Positions 52,577-61,471 of a stretch of DNA of 64,000 nt are shown in pieces (position 1 is the first letter of the stretch; every line of letters starts with the position of its first letter). The translations under genes were made by a program, and so were the position numbers. Under the pieces are notes generated by a model, which was not told the origin of the DNA, ran no database searches, and worked only from the letters and a program-made list of their open reading frames with translations. Origin of the DNA: Lewinellaceae bacterium (GTDB lineage Bacteria > Bacteroidota > Bacteroidia > Chitinophagales > Saprospiraceae). The DNA is taken from contig JACJYC010000010.1 in the NCBI GenBank assembly GCA_020636325.1, positions 176,300 through 240,299 on the forward strand. Reading direction: 5' to 3'.

Positions 52577-54484
52577 TCATCCCACAAAGTACATATCGAT
52601 CTCACCCTTGTTCTTCGCCTGCACCTTCCCCCGGTAAGAACACGGGAAGTCGTCGCCGACCAGATGGTAGGTATCCCCGGAGATGTTGATCCGCCCCGGC
52701 TGCCCGCTCGACTCCATGCGGGAAGCGATGTTCACCGTGTCCCCCCAGATGTCGTAGGCGAATTTCTTCCTGCCCACCACGCCGGCCACCACCGGCCCCG
52801 TATGGATGCCGATGCGCGCTTCGAAGAAGGGTTCTCCTTTTTGCCTTTTTTCTTCCTGCCAGTTGTGCAGGAATGCCTGCATTTCCAGGGCGGCCTGCAC
52901 GGTTTTGGCCGCGTTGTTGCCGTTGGCGGCAGGCAGGCCGCCGGCGCACATATAGGCGTCGCCGATGGTCTTGATCTTTTCCAGGGCGTATTTGCCGACA
53001 ATATTGTCAAAGGCCTTGAAGCAGTAGTCCAGTTCATTGACCAGCATCTCGGGCGACAGGGTCTCCGCTATTTTGGAGAAATCCTTGAAATCGCTGAACA
53101 GGACGGATACATTTTCATATCGCCTGGCTTTGGAAGCGCCGTATTGTTTGAGCTCGCCGGCCACCTGCGCCGGCAGGATATTGAGCAGGAGTTCTTCGGA
53201 TCGCTCCTGTTCCTTCCGGATCGCTTCATTTTTTTGGGACAGCAGGCGGTTGCTCTTCTTCTGGCGGGTGAATCCGATAAACAGGAAGAAGGCCAGCAAA
53301 AGCGCCCCGCCCGAACTGGTCATCATGAACTGGCGGTGCACTTTTTGCCGCTCCAGTTCGGTTTCGCGCTGCCGGATGTCCAGTTCCTGTTTTTCCAGGT
53401 TGATGGAATCGAGGGTATGGAGGTACATCAGGGAGTCATACTTGCGCTGGTAGGTGGTCAGCAGCAATTCTTCCCGGATGTCCTGGGGCGCCATCTTGCC
53501 GATGCGCTCCTCGTTTTCAGAAAAACCCTGTTGGATGACCTTCAGTTGGGTGGGCCACAAGGTCTTCATTTCGTCGGTGACATGGGCCACCACAACGCCT
53601 GCTTCGTCCGGGGGCGGCAGCGGCTCGATCAGTTCCTTGGTCAACCGGTCCATGTTCAACTGGACGATCTTCTGGTACATCTCCTCTTTTTTCCGGCTCC
53701 GATGGGGGTCGCCAAAGACCGGAGGTGGCGGGCCGGGCCGGTCGGGATCGTCCGGCGGAAAAAAATCCCGCCCGTCAACCGACCATTTCCCGAGGTTGAT
53801 GTGCACCGAATCAATGGCCGTTCTCATGGCCTCCCGGGTATCGGCAAACTCGACGGATGAAACGATATTGTCTCCGAATTCTTCCAGATAATCCAGGTTT
53901 TCCTTTTTCAGAATGGGGTCCAGCACCTTGCTTTCCGCCAGCAGCTTCAGGCTTTTTCTGAATTTCTTCCGCGCTTCGGCCTTTTCCTCCTTGCCGGCGT
54001 CCTCCGATTTCAGGATAGCCCGCGCCTCCTTGTTCAGGGCCGTAGCCATAAAGGATTTCTCATTGTACTCCTCCGCTTCTTCGTACGCTTCCGAAGCGAG
54101 TTGGGCGGCCTTTTCGTATTCGCCGTTCTTGAAATACAATTCCGACAATTGGATGGCGATAGCCGCTGAGCCGATGCCTTCGCTGGTTGCCATGCTCCGT
54201 TGAAAAGCCTGGATCTGCTCGCATTGGACAACCAGTCTTTGGGCTTCCCGCATCTGCTTGTCCAGGCCCAGGGCAGCCGCTTCGCCTATGACCGGAGCGG
54301 CGATCCCGGATGCTTGCCGGTATTCCTCCCGGGCATAATGATCGCGAGCCTGCTGCAGATTCTTTTCTACCAGCTGTATTCTTTTATCCCGTTCCGACGC
54401 TTCCGGGGTTTGTTCGGCCGACCGGTTCTGGGCCGCCAGGCAAAACGGCAAAAGGACAAAAAGGGAAATAGCAAGGTATCTCAT
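52577..54484 (-). CDS. TPR-containing adenylate/guanylate cyclase (class III), membrane-bound
   Basis: 635 residues from ATG 54484, where a signal peptide begins (MRYLAISLFVLLPFCLAAQ). Residues about 25-190 are TPR-like helices facing the periplasm. A coiled segment and a membrane helix (FMMTSSGGALLLAFFLFIGF) follow. After the S-helix-like KNEAIRKEQERSEELLLNILP comes the class III catalytic domain: VSVLFSDFKDFS (metal Asp), KIKTIGDAYMCAGGLP (second Asp) and YDIWGDTVNIASRMES (transition-state Asn-x3-Arg). The enzyme makes cAMP or cGMP in the cytosol; the substrate-selecting residues were not assigned. Confidence 0.92.
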   Translation of the reverse strand: MRYLAISLFVLLPFCLAAQNRSAEQTPEASERDKRIQLVEKNLQQARDHYAREEYRQASGIAAPVIGEAAALGLDKQMREAQRLVVQCEQIQAFQRSMATSEGIGSAAIAIQLSELYFKNGEYEKAAQLASEAYEEAEEYNEKSFMATALNKEARAILKSEDAGKEEKAEARKKFRKSLKLLAESKVLDPILKKENLDYLEEFGDNIVSSVEFADTREAMRTAIDSVHINLGKWSVDGRDFFPPDDPDRPGPPPPVFGDPHRSRKKEEMYQKIVQLNMDRLTKELIEPLPPPDEAGVVVAHVTDEMKTLWPTQLKVIQQGFSENEERIGKMAPQDIREELLLTTYQRKYDSLMYLHTLDSINLEKQELDIRQRETELERQKVHRQFMMTSSGGALLLAFFLFIGFTRQKKSNRLLSQKNEAIRKEQERSEELLLNILPAQVAGELKQYGASKARRYENVSVLFSDFKDFSKIAETLSPEMLVNELDYCFKAFDNIVGKYALEKIKTIGDAYMCAGGLPAANGNNAAKTVQAALEMQAFLHNWQEEKRQKGEPFFEARIGIHTGPVVAGVVGRKKFAYDIWGDTVNIASRMESSGQPGRINISGDTYHLVGDDFPCSYRGKVQAKNKGEIDMYFVG

Positions 54485-54847
54485 AGCATATCTCTTTTGG
54501 ATGTTGGAACGGAGTCGCCCCCAGTTGATCAAAATTAGGCAACCCGTTTCTATAAAAATGCTTTTTTGCGAGAAATATTGGAGCGGGCGGGGAGATGAGA
54601 GCCCGACCTATACTCAACGGCAATAGGTTTTGTGCATTTACCGGCGCCCGCCCCTGCCCCCTTAAGCGGGAGACTACCCGGAATGCACAAAACCTATTAC
54701 AGCACAGTATAAGCGGATAACCGCAGGAGCAACCTGCCACTGGTATGACCCAACGGCTCCTTTGGAAACTTTCTGCTAGGATTGGTCGACTTTTTGTGCG
54801 CATTCGGGAGAACCGCCCATAATTTTGGCCTCCGAAATCACCGACCC
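54485..54847. other. Gene-free gap with a 77-bp palindromic element
   Basis: AATAGGTTTTGTGCATT (54622-54638) and its exact complement (54682-54698) form a 17-bp perfect inverted repeat around a 43-nt, C-rich centre that begins and ends with CCGG. This looks like a MITE or REP-type palindromic element, or the remains of one. No gene is seen elsewhere in the gap. Confidence 0.7.
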
Positions 54848-55525
54848 ATGATCGTAGGCATTCACCCGTTTGTACCCGCGCTGTTCGTCGGCGCATTGCT
54901 GGCCACCCTGGCGCTGTTCCACCTGGCGGTCCGCCGAAACTGGAAAATAACCGCCGGCCTGGCCCTGTGGGGCATCCTGCAGGCCGCCGTAGCCTCTACC
55001 GGCTTTTACCTGGTCACCGATTCGGTACCGCCGCGCTTTATGCTGATGATAGCCCCGCCGTTACTGACCATTCTGATAGTGTTCCTGACCAGGCGCGGGA
55101 AAACCTTCATCGACAGCTTGAGCCTGAATTGGCTGACGTGGCTTCACGTGGTGCGTATCCCCGTAGAAATTGTACTGTTCCGGTTATTCCTGTTCGGCTA
55201 CGTGCCGCAATTGATGACGTTTGAAGGACGCAATTTTGACATCCTTTCGGGGCTGACGGCGCCGGTCGTCGCCTGGCTTTGCTTTCGGGGCGGACAGGTC
55301 AAATACCCCAAGGTTCTCCTGGTCTGGAATTTCCTGGCGTTGGGCTTGTTGCTGAACATCGTGATCAATGCCGTATTGTCGGCGCCGTTCCCGTTCCAGC
55401 AATTTGCCTTCGACCAACCCAACCGGGGTGTATTGTATATGCCGTTCAACCTGCTGCCGGCGCTGATCGTACCGGTGGTATTGTTCAGCCATCTGGCAGC
55501 TATACGAAAATGCTGGAGAAATTGA
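54848..55525 (+). CDS. Polytopic membrane protein of unknown function
   Basis: 225 residues from ATG 54848. About seven hydrophobic segments (PALFVGALLATLALFHLAV, AGLALWGILQAAVASTGFY, LMIAPPLLTILIVFL and others to LLPALIVPVVLFSHLAAI). A loop with FGYVPQLMTFEGRNFDILSG lies near the middle. I recognise no family. Its stop codon TGA lies in the first unit of a GATTGATCC array. Confidence 0.75.
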   Translation: MIVGIHPFVPALFVGALLATLALFHLAVRRNWKITAGLALWGILQAAVASTGFYLVTDSVPPRFMLMIAPPLLTILIVFLTRRGKTFIDSLSLNWLTWLHVVRIPVEIVLFRLFLFGYVPQLMTFEGRNFDILSGLTAPVVAWLCFRGGQVKYPKVLLVWNFLALGLLLNIVINAVLSAPFPFQQFAFDQPNRGVLYMPFNLLPALIVPVVLFSHLAAIRKCWRN

Positions 55526-55640
55526 TCCGATTGTGCCGATTGTTCGATTGATCCGATTATCGGCGGTCGTTAGTCGGTCAGCCCAATCGAACCAATCGAT
55601 TCAATCAAAAAATCATTTCAATCAACAAATCCGACACCCC
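55516..55640. repeat. GATTGTTCGATTGATCC array with inverse copy
   Basis: GATTGATCCGATTG-type units start in the last codons of the membrane-protein gene and run to about 55560. After about 25 bp the inverse units (CCAATCGAACCAATCGATTC) run to about 55630. The two halves can pair. The same word pair occurs at 14700-14855. Confidence 0.75.
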
Positions 55641-55652
55641 ATACCCTGATCC

Positions 55653-55685
55653 CTTGAAAACCGCCCCTTGTTGCAAGTACCTTTG
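55653..55685 (+). promoter_or_regulatory. Promoter of the small lipoprotein-cupin-monooxygenase operon
   Basis: TACCTTTG (55678-55685) is a perfect TAnnTTTG, and CTTG (55653-55656) lies 21 bp upstream as the -33 element. Both sequence and spacing fit the Bacteroidota housekeeping promoter. It lies about 48 bp before the small lipoprotein start. Confidence 0.75.
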
Positions 55686-55732
55686 AAAAGTCAAATGAAA
55701 ACCATATCCTGAAATATCTGAAATCACCTGTC

Positions 55733-55903
55733 ATGAAACCAAATGTAAGCAACGGCGTCATCATTTTTTATCTGGCGCTTTCCCTCGCAACCGCTACCTT
55801 GTTTGTCAACAGTTGCGCCAACATGGTCAAAGCGGATCCTGAACCCGTAGCCGCCACTGCCGCTCATTCAACCGCCCCGGATGCGGTTAGGCCCGGCAGC
55901 TGA
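55733..55903 (+). CDS. Small putative lipoprotein
   Basis: 56 residues (MKPNVSNGVIIFYLALSLATA...). One hydrophobic helix ends in LFVNSC, a possible lipobox, followed by a short polar tail rich in Ala, Pro and Thr. It sits correctly behind a strong promoter match and heads the cupin operon. The family is not recognised; small size limits certainty. Confidence 0.5.
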   Translation: MKPNVSNGVIIFYLALSLATATLFVNSCANMVKADPEPVAATAAHSTAPDAVRPGS

Positions 55904-55930
55904 CGCCCGGCGACTGACCCGAAAAACCAA

Positions 55931-55990
55931 ATGAATCTGAAATCTTCAAACCGCCTGTCCCCGCAGGCAAAAAATCACACGACCAAATGA
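55931..55990 (+). CDS. Possible 19-residue leader peptide coupled to the cupin gene
   Basis: ATG 55931 opens a 19-codon frame (MNLKSSNRLSPQAKNHTTK) whose TGA overlaps the cupin ATG as ATGA at 55987-55990. A small hairpin (GCCTG/CAGGC) lies inside. The overlap suggests translational coupling or a leader peptide; chance cannot be excluded. Confidence 0.35.
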   Translation: MNLKSSNRLSPQAKNHTTK

Positions 55991-56556
55991 AAACAATGAT
56001 CATGGAAACGCCTTCGCGCAGGGTACTCTACAACCCTTCCATCAAAGACAAGATCACCTTCATCCGCACGGCTGAAGAAAGCCATGACGCGATCACCGAA
56101 ATCGAGGTGGAACTGGCTCCGAAAGGCGGCAACGGCCTGCACTACCACAAGAGCTTCGACGAAGAATTCACTGCGATCGAGGGCAACCTGGGCCTTGAAG
56201 TGAACGGCCGGAAAATCACCCTCAAGCCGGGCGAGACCGCCATCGCCAAAAAGGGCGAGCATCACCGGTTTTTTAACCCGAGCGACACCGAGACCATCCT
56301 GTTCATCGTCCGGATCACGCCGGGGAACACGGGCTTTGAGAACTGCCTGCGCATCGCCTACGGCCTTGCAAATGACGGGAAGATCGGCAAGAGCGGCATG
56401 CCCGGCATTCCCGTCATGGCCCTGCTGATGGAAATGGGCGACACCGGCGTTACCGGCGGCATAGGCGCTGTGGTGAAGCCGTTCTTCAAACTGATCGCAC
56501 GCCGCGCCCGGCGCAGAGGGCTGGAACTGGAATTGTTGAAAAAGTACGTCTTTTAA
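55987..56556 (+). CDS. Cupin-domain protein
   Basis: 189 residues; ATGs at 55996 and 56002 are alternative starts. The cupin motif 1 is GLHYHKSFDEEFTAIEG (H52, H54, E59 or E60), and motif 2 is PGETAIAKKGEHHRFFNPSD (H92/H93), giving a metal-binding beta-barrel. The C-terminal third is helical and basic (FKLIARRARRRGLELELL). The reaction is not readable; cupins include dioxygenases and isomerases. It is followed 11 bp later by a flavin monooxygenase, hinting at a joint oxidation of a small molecule. Confidence 0.88.
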   Translation: MKTMIMETPSRRVLYNPSIKDKITFIRTAEESHDAITEIEVELAPKGGNGLHYHKSFDEEFTAIEGNLGLEVNGRKITLKPGETAIAKKGEHHRFFNPSDTETILFIVRITPGNTGFENCLRIAYGLANDGKIGKSGMPGIPVMALLMEMGDTGVTGGIGAVVKPFFKLIARRARRRGLELELLKKYVF

Positions 56557-56567
56557 GCCCGACTCCC

Positions 56568-57701
56568 ATGGAAACGACCATTGCAATTACCGGCGCCGGC
56601 ATTGCCGGACTGGCCACTGCCATAGGCTTGCGCAAACTGGGTTACCGGCCCGTGATCTTTGAAGCTGCGCCCGCGATCAAACCCCTCGGCGCCGGCCTGA
56701 CCCTGGCTGCCAACGCCCTGAAAAGCCTGGAAAAGATCGGCATCCGCGAACAAACGGTCGCTGCCGGTCAAATGATCGATGAGCTCAAAATATTGGACGG
56801 CAAGGGCAAACTCGTGTCGCATGTCCATAAACCCGGCAACCCGGACCTGGACATCCTGGCCATCCACCGGGCCGACCTTCATCAGGTACTGCTCGACCAG
56901 CTTGATCCCGGCAGCCTTTGCCTGGGCCAGCAAGTCACAGGCGTAAAAAATACCGGCCGCAAGGCCATCCTTGAATTTGCCAACGGGTCGGAATTCGCCG
57001 CCGACCGGGTACTGGCCGCCGACGGGATCCACTCCCCCATCCGCCGGTCATTGCTCCCCGATGCGCAACCGAGGTACGCAGGCTACACCTGCTGGCGCGC
57101 CATTTCGGAAGCCGGCGACCTGGAAGTGAAAGCCGCCACCGAGACCTGGTCGCCCGAAGGCCGTTTCGGCATCGTTCCACTCACCGGCAACCGGATCTAC
57201 TGGTTCGCCGTGGTGAATGCACCCGAACAGGATCCGGATCGGAAAAACTGGACCGTCCACAGCGTCCTCGGGCATTTCAGCCGTTTCCACGACCCGATCC
57301 CGGCTGTTATCCGCCGGACGCCGACCGACCAATTGATCCATTCCGACATCTGCGACCTGAGTCCGCTGCCGCGTTACCGTTTCGACCGGGTACTGCTCAT
57401 GGGCGACGCCGCGCATGCCACCACCCCCAATATGGGACAGGGCGCCTGCCAGGCCCTGCAGGATGCCGCCGTGCTGACCGATATCCTGGAGAAAAATGCG
57501 GATTGGGACGCCGCTTTCGTCCAATTCGAAAAAAGGCGCTTGTCGAGGGCAAATCAGGTGGTCAATACGTCCAGAATGCTGGGACGGATCGCCCAAATGC
57601 AGCATCCGGTCTTGACCGGCATCCGCAACAACCTTTTCCGCATGATGCCGGACAGCGCCGGACAAAAACGCATGAAAACCCTTTTATCAACCGATTTTTA
57701 A
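56568..57701 (+). CDS. FAD-dependent monooxygenase (PHBH-like)
   Basis: 377 residues. The N-terminal Rossmann GAGIAGLATAIGL binds FAD, VLAADGIHSPIRR is the DG motif, and LLMGDAAHATTPNMGQGACQALQDA is the GD motif with the isoalloxazine-binding stretch. This is the single-component aromatic hydroxylase group that uses NAD(P)H and oxygen. The substrate is unknown. It is the third gene of the operon. Confidence 0.93.
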   Translation: METTIAITGAGIAGLATAIGLRKLGYRPVIFEAAPAIKPLGAGLTLAANALKSLEKIGIREQTVAAGQMIDELKILDGKGKLVSHVHKPGNPDLDILAIHRADLHQVLLDQLDPGSLCLGQQVTGVKNTGRKAILEFANGSEFAADRVLAADGIHSPIRRSLLPDAQPRYAGYTCWRAISEAGDLEVKAATETWSPEGRFGIVPLTGNRIYWFAVVNAPEQDPDRKNWTVHSVLGHFSRFHDPIPAVIRRTPTDQLIHSDICDLSPLPRYRFDRVLLMGDAAHATTPNMGQGACQALQDAAVLTDILEKNADWDAAFVQFEKRRLSRANQVVNTSRMLGRIAQMQHPVLTGIRNNLFRMMPDSAGQKRMKTLLSTDF

Positions 57702-57724
57702 CCTGTTAATCACCCGTATTACCA

Positions 57725-58501
57725 ATGAAAACATCCTTCAAATTCAAACCCATTGTGCCTGTTTTTGCCATGGGTCTGTTCCTCCTGCCCCTGATGCAGG
57801 GATTCAAGGTCGCCCGCCAGTCAGAAACCCGGCTTTTTGAAGCGCTGGGCATGGAAGAATTCGCCGCTAAAGGTTTTATCTGGACGAGCTTCGAAAGGGG
57901 CTACCTCTACTACGGTTCCAAACTGGAAACAGCCAAGAAAATGTCGGCTCCGGAAAAGGAGGCTGTCGCCCGTGAGCTGTGCAACTATGTCAAATCCTAC
58001 TTCGAATCGGACGAATTCCTGAGCAATTACCAGAAATGGCGCGAATCCTACCGCCCGCAAACGGCGCCCCAACCCATGGACCCTGCGCTGAAGGCCATGC
58101 AGAAGGAAAACATCGAATCCGTCATCAAACAGTTTGAAGAATTGATGACAGACCTGCCCGACGACCAGAAAGCCGCCTACCAACCGGCCGTCGACGCTTA
58201 CCGCCAAATGCTGACCGATCTGGATGACCCGAACCCGGAATTGACCAAATGGAGCCGCGAATACCCCGATAAACCCGACCAGCTGATCGCACAGCGCCTC
58301 CGCCAATTCCTGGAGATCGCCGAATCGGTCGACTACAACGCCCAGCTCAAGGACGGGCCCAAAGGCAAGAAATTGTTCGTCAATCCGGCGTACGAAGCCC
58401 GTTCCAGGGAGTGGAAATACTGCTTCCGGGCCGGAAAGGACGTGATGGGGGTGGCCATACCGTTTGTGAAGGCGTGGTTGGGGGAGGTGGAAGAGGGGTG
58501 A
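57725..58501 (+). CDS. Helical protein of unknown function
   Basis: 258 residues with an N-terminal hydrophobic helix (PIVPVFAMGLFLLPLMQGF), so membrane-anchored or exported. The rest is helical and charged (AMQKENIESVIKQFEELMTDLPDDQKAAYQPAVDAYRQML, WSREYPDKPDQLIAQRLRQFLEIAESVDYNAQL). I recognise no family. It is the last gene of the operon, 23 bp after the monooxygenase. Its final EEG-stop codons are part of the long GGTGAGAG array that follows. Confidence 0.7.
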   Translation: MKTSFKFKPIVPVFAMGLFLLPLMQGFKVARQSETRLFEALGMEEFAAKGFIWTSFERGYLYYGSKLETAKKMSAPEKEAVARELCNYVKSYFESDEFLSNYQKWRESYRPQTAPQPMDPALKAMQKENIESVIKQFEELMTDLPDDQKAAYQPAVDAYRQMLTDLDDPNPELTKWSREYPDKPDQLIAQRLRQFLEIAESVDYNAQLKDGPKGKKLFVNPAYEARSREWKYCFRAGKDVMGVAIPFVKAWLGEVEEG

Positions 58502-58706
58502 GAGGGTGAGAGGGGTGAGAGGGGTGAGAGGGGTGAGAGGGAGAGAGGGGTGAGAGAGGTGAGAGAGGTGAGAGGGGTGAGAGGGGTGAGAGGGGTGAGA
58601 GAGGTGAGAGGGAGTGAGAGGGGTGAGAGAGGTGAGAGAGGTGAGAGAGGTGAGAGGGGGTGAGAGAGGTGAGAGAGGTGAGAGGGGGTGAGAGGGGGTG
58701 ATTTTT
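58494..58706 (+). repeat. Long GGTGAGAG array
   Basis: About 24 units of 8-10 bp (GGTGAGAG, GGGTGAGAG, AGGTGAGAG) run from inside the stop codon of the preceding gene to about 58704, then end in GATTTTTTATC. Almost every unit contains TGA. It is the longest array in the window. Confidence 0.95.
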
Positions 58707-58769
58707 TATCATTTGTAAAAAGGATTCTCCGGCTTGCTTCGGAATTTTGCCTCCGGAAAAAAGCAGGAC

Positions 58770-59096
58770 ATGAACTGGTTGATCTTGGTTATTGCGGGGT
58801 TATTCGAGGTCGTATTCTCCTATTGTCTGGGCATGGCGCGGGAAGTGTCGGGCCCGAAGTCCTATATCTGGTATGCGGGTTTTCTGGCGGCCGTAGTGGT
58901 GAGCATGGGCTTGTTGATCAAGGCGACGCAGACCCTGTCGCCGGGCACGGCGTATGCGGTCTGGACGGGCATCGGCGCGGTGGGCACGGTACTCGTGGGC
59001 ATTTTTGTGTTCAAGGATCCGGCTACGTTCTGGCGGCTGTTTTTCATCGGGCTGCTGATCCTTTCGATCGTGGGGTTGAAGGCGGTGTCGCATTGA
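58770..59096 (+). CDS. Small multidrug resistance (SMR) family transporter, Gdx/SugE-like
   Basis: 108 residues from ATG 58770; an upstream TTG extension is unlikely. Four membrane helices are visible, with the essential Glu13 in helix 1 (IAGLFEVVFSYCLG), GTAYAVWTGIGAVGTVLVG in helix 3, and GLLILSIVGLKAVSH at the end. SMR proteins work as dual-topology dimers exporting cations; the SugE/Gdx branch exports guanidinium. The branch call is tentative. It is alone and convergent with the CHAT gene. Confidence 0.9.
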   Translation: MNWLILVIAGLFEVVFSYCLGMAREVSGPKSYIWYAGFLAAVVVSMGLLIKATQTLSPGTAYAVWTGIGAVGTVLVGIFVFKDPATFWRLFFIGLLILSIVGLKAVSH

Positions 59097-59118
59097 TAGC
59101 GCGTATTTTAAAAGATCC

Positions 59119-61290
59119 CTACAAAGGCTGGATCTCATACCGCGAAGCCTGGACATCCACTGCCACATCGAATTGCCGTTCAATCCCTAAATATTGGCTT
59201 GCGAGTTGAACGGCCTTCGGGAAGGTTCCAACCGGGTTCGTTATGGAAGTTCCTTCAAGGAAGGTGATCTTTCCCTGGATGAACAATTGTCTCAATTCCT
59301 CCTTATCCGTTATCGTCCAGTTTTTACCGGGTCCTTTCGTGAGCCGCCTGATATTGCGTCGGGCTTCCTCCCAAAAGGTTGTATGGTCCTGTTTGTTATT
59401 CCAAAAACCCACATAGGTATGCCCCTGGATCAGCACAACAATTGAAAAAATTCCGATATGTTCCATGCAACTGGCCAGCAAGATGGCCAGGTCGTGGCAG
59501 GTACCCCGCAAGCGTTTAATCACCTCGTCGGGCGGGCGAACCCTTTGCCCGCTGGGTATAGCTTCCCCTGGTACAAAAACCCGGACAGGCGGTGGCGCTA
59601 TATATTTGATTTTGAACTCGGTACGCAGGCAATTAAACAGGGCTTCCACCTGCCGGGCCACATCCTCGGTATTCCCCGTTTGGTAGCCGGAAAAGGAACT
59701 GGTCGGGGTTGCCAGGTTTTTCAGAACGGCATCCGCCTTGTCAATCACATCCATGACGCCTTCACAGAACGGGTTGACAAATGCCGGAATATAATGCCAG
59801 GTATCGGGTTTGTCGAGCCATTCCGTCGCTTCCATCCATAAAACGGATCTGGTCGTTTCAGCGAGCAGAAACCCCGCATACTGGCAGGAAGCTGTAAAAT
59901 TGATCCTCCGCCTGGAAACATTTTCCTGGATCAACTGGTACAAGATCGGAAAGTTAAACACTTCAATGGGAATCGGTTGCCGTCCGCGCTTCAGGTTCAT
60001 AGTCAGGCGGACCTTCGAACTTCCGTTACCGGTATCGCACGTAACCGAAAGGCCTGCATTCGGCAGTTCCCGATCCGGGGTCACAGCCAGATTGACGATT
60101 ACCGGCCGCCCGTTTTTCAGCAGGGCCGGATTCAACCAGGCCTGCGGTTCAAAATCCAGTTCAATTTTAGGAATTGACTGACTTTCATTCAAAAAATTTT
60201 GGTTGAATTCATAAAGCGGCGCCGTTTCGAAATGATAGCCGGTTCCAGCGGCTTCCTTCCGACCTTTGACCGGATCAATAATGGGTTGCGACAATTGCTC
60301 GAGATCAGTTGCCCAGAGAACCGGTAAGCCCAGCAAGGACGGTCTGGCCATTCGCTCGAAACCGATTCCTCTGGTCATCGATTCGGGGTTCTTTCTTTCA
60401 GATTGGAGTGTTTTATACGATCGGAAAGCATCCAGCACGGATTCGCCCTCCAGTAATAACCGGTTATAAAAGAACAACGAAAAATCATATGCAGCCTTGT
60501 CGTACACCTGATCATACCACCCCAGCACAGCGGTGTTCAATTCCCGGGTGATCAAGCGCAGGACGGAAATGCCGCTTTCCCCTCTGCTCCCATGACAGGA
60601 GTTTAATACAACCAGATCAGGGCTGAAATCCAGCGCAGATAACCGGCTCAAAAATTCGGGAACCTGTATCTTTTCAAGGTCCTTATCTCCTGAAATGATC
60701 AATTCCAGGTTTTCTCCCTGGAATTCGATCCCTGGTGGAACAAGGTGCAGGAAGACCGGTTGGATAGCCTTGCAGGCCTGAATGAGTTCGGCGGGACTGG
60801 GTTCAAATAACACCCTGATATTGATATCTTCTCCTAAGGCCACCTGTGAAAGGGCGTTGAGTTCATCCTGAATTGCCGGGAGATCATACCAGGGTTTGCC
60901 CGACCAACCGGCAGCCAACATCCTGGATTTGTCGTTTCTTTTCTTTTTGGCAACATGCTCCTTTTGTTCCAACAGCCTGACGACGGTCACTGACGGCCAT
61001 TGAAACAACTCCGGCAGGTATTCCCAGGGAATACTGTCCATTTCGGGATTGACCGCATCGACCGCAAGGATACCCTTCGCGGGCTGATCGAGTACCCATT
61101 GTCTGATGTCCCTGACCAATGAAGGCGGGAGCAAGTCCCTGATATGGCCTTCATCCTCAAATAAATTCTTAATCGTGAAAGGTATTTGATGGACAACACC
61201 CGGCAAATTCTTACCGTCGCGCGTTATTTCGTAGGTAAGGGTACCCGGGATGGCCCCGTTGACTTTGAGCACGACAACATTCATGATCAT
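59119..61290 (-). CDS. CHAT protease-like protein fused to a transglutaminase-like domain
   Basis: 723 residues; a second Met is two codons in. The N-terminal CHAT (caspase HetF-associated with TPR) domain spans about 60-330: IPWEYLPE, catalytic His182 (FLHLVPPG), and Cys232 (LVVLNSCHGS) with VLGWYDQVYD...FYNRLLLEGESVLDAF. A middle beta-rich region (about 375-500) is unassigned. Residues about 540-715 look like a transglutaminase-like cysteine protease fold: LRGTCHDLAILLASCMEHIG (Cys598) and GHTYVGFW (His624). There is no signal peptide, so it acts in the cytosol. Two cysteine-hydrolase-type domains in one chain suggest proteolytic signalling or host defence. It has no obvious partner gene beside it. 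Confidence 0.85.
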   Translation of the reverse strand: MIMNVVVLKVNGAIPGTLTYEITRDGKNLPGVVHQIPFTIKNLFEDEGHIRDLLPPSLVRDIRQWVLDQPAKGILAVDAVNPEMDSIPWEYLPELFQWPSVTVVRLLEQKEHVAKKKRNDKSRMLAAGWSGKPWYDLPAIQDELNALSQVALGEDINIRVLFEPSPAELIQACKAIQPVFLHLVPPGIEFQGENLELIISGDKDLEKIQVPEFLSRLSALDFSPDLVVLNSCHGSRGESGISVLRLITRELNTAVLGWYDQVYDKAAYDFSLFFYNRLLLEGESVLDAFRSYKTLQSERKNPESMTRGIGFERMARPSLLGLPVLWATDLEQLSQPIIDPVKGRKEAAGTGYHFETAPLYEFNQNFLNESQSIPKIELDFEPQAWLNPALLKNGRPVIVNLAVTPDRELPNAGLSVTCDTGNGSSKVRLTMNLKRGRQPIPIEVFNFPILYQLIQENVSRRRINFTASCQYAGFLLAETTRSVLWMEATEWLDKPDTWHYIPAFVNPFCEGVMDVIDKADAVLKNLATPTSSFSGYQTGNTEDVARQVEALFNCLRTEFKIKYIAPPPVRVFVPGEAIPSGQRVRPPDEVIKRLRGTCHDLAILLASCMEHIGIFSIVVLIQGHTYVGFWNNKQDHTTFWEEARRNIRRLTKGPGKNWTITDKEELRQLFIQGKITFLEGTSITNPVGTFPKAVQLASQYLGIERQFDVAVDVQASRYEIQPL

Positions 61291-61471
61291 TCCATTTTAC
61301 GAATTCACGCTCCGGAAAAGAATGGGAACGGAGAAGCATCCCATCCGGGTCCAATTTTTTTGATTTCCGGAAATTTTGGTAATGCTCCATTAACAAGCGC
61401 CTAATTTATTACTATTTTGAAGCATTTTATCTGATTGTCAGCGTTTATTCAACCACTTAACAGAAACTTAC

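Noticed and set aside
58494..58706. CRISPR-like tandem repeat
   Set aside because: Units are 8-10 bp with no unique spacers and no cas genes nearby. It is a simple-sequence array.
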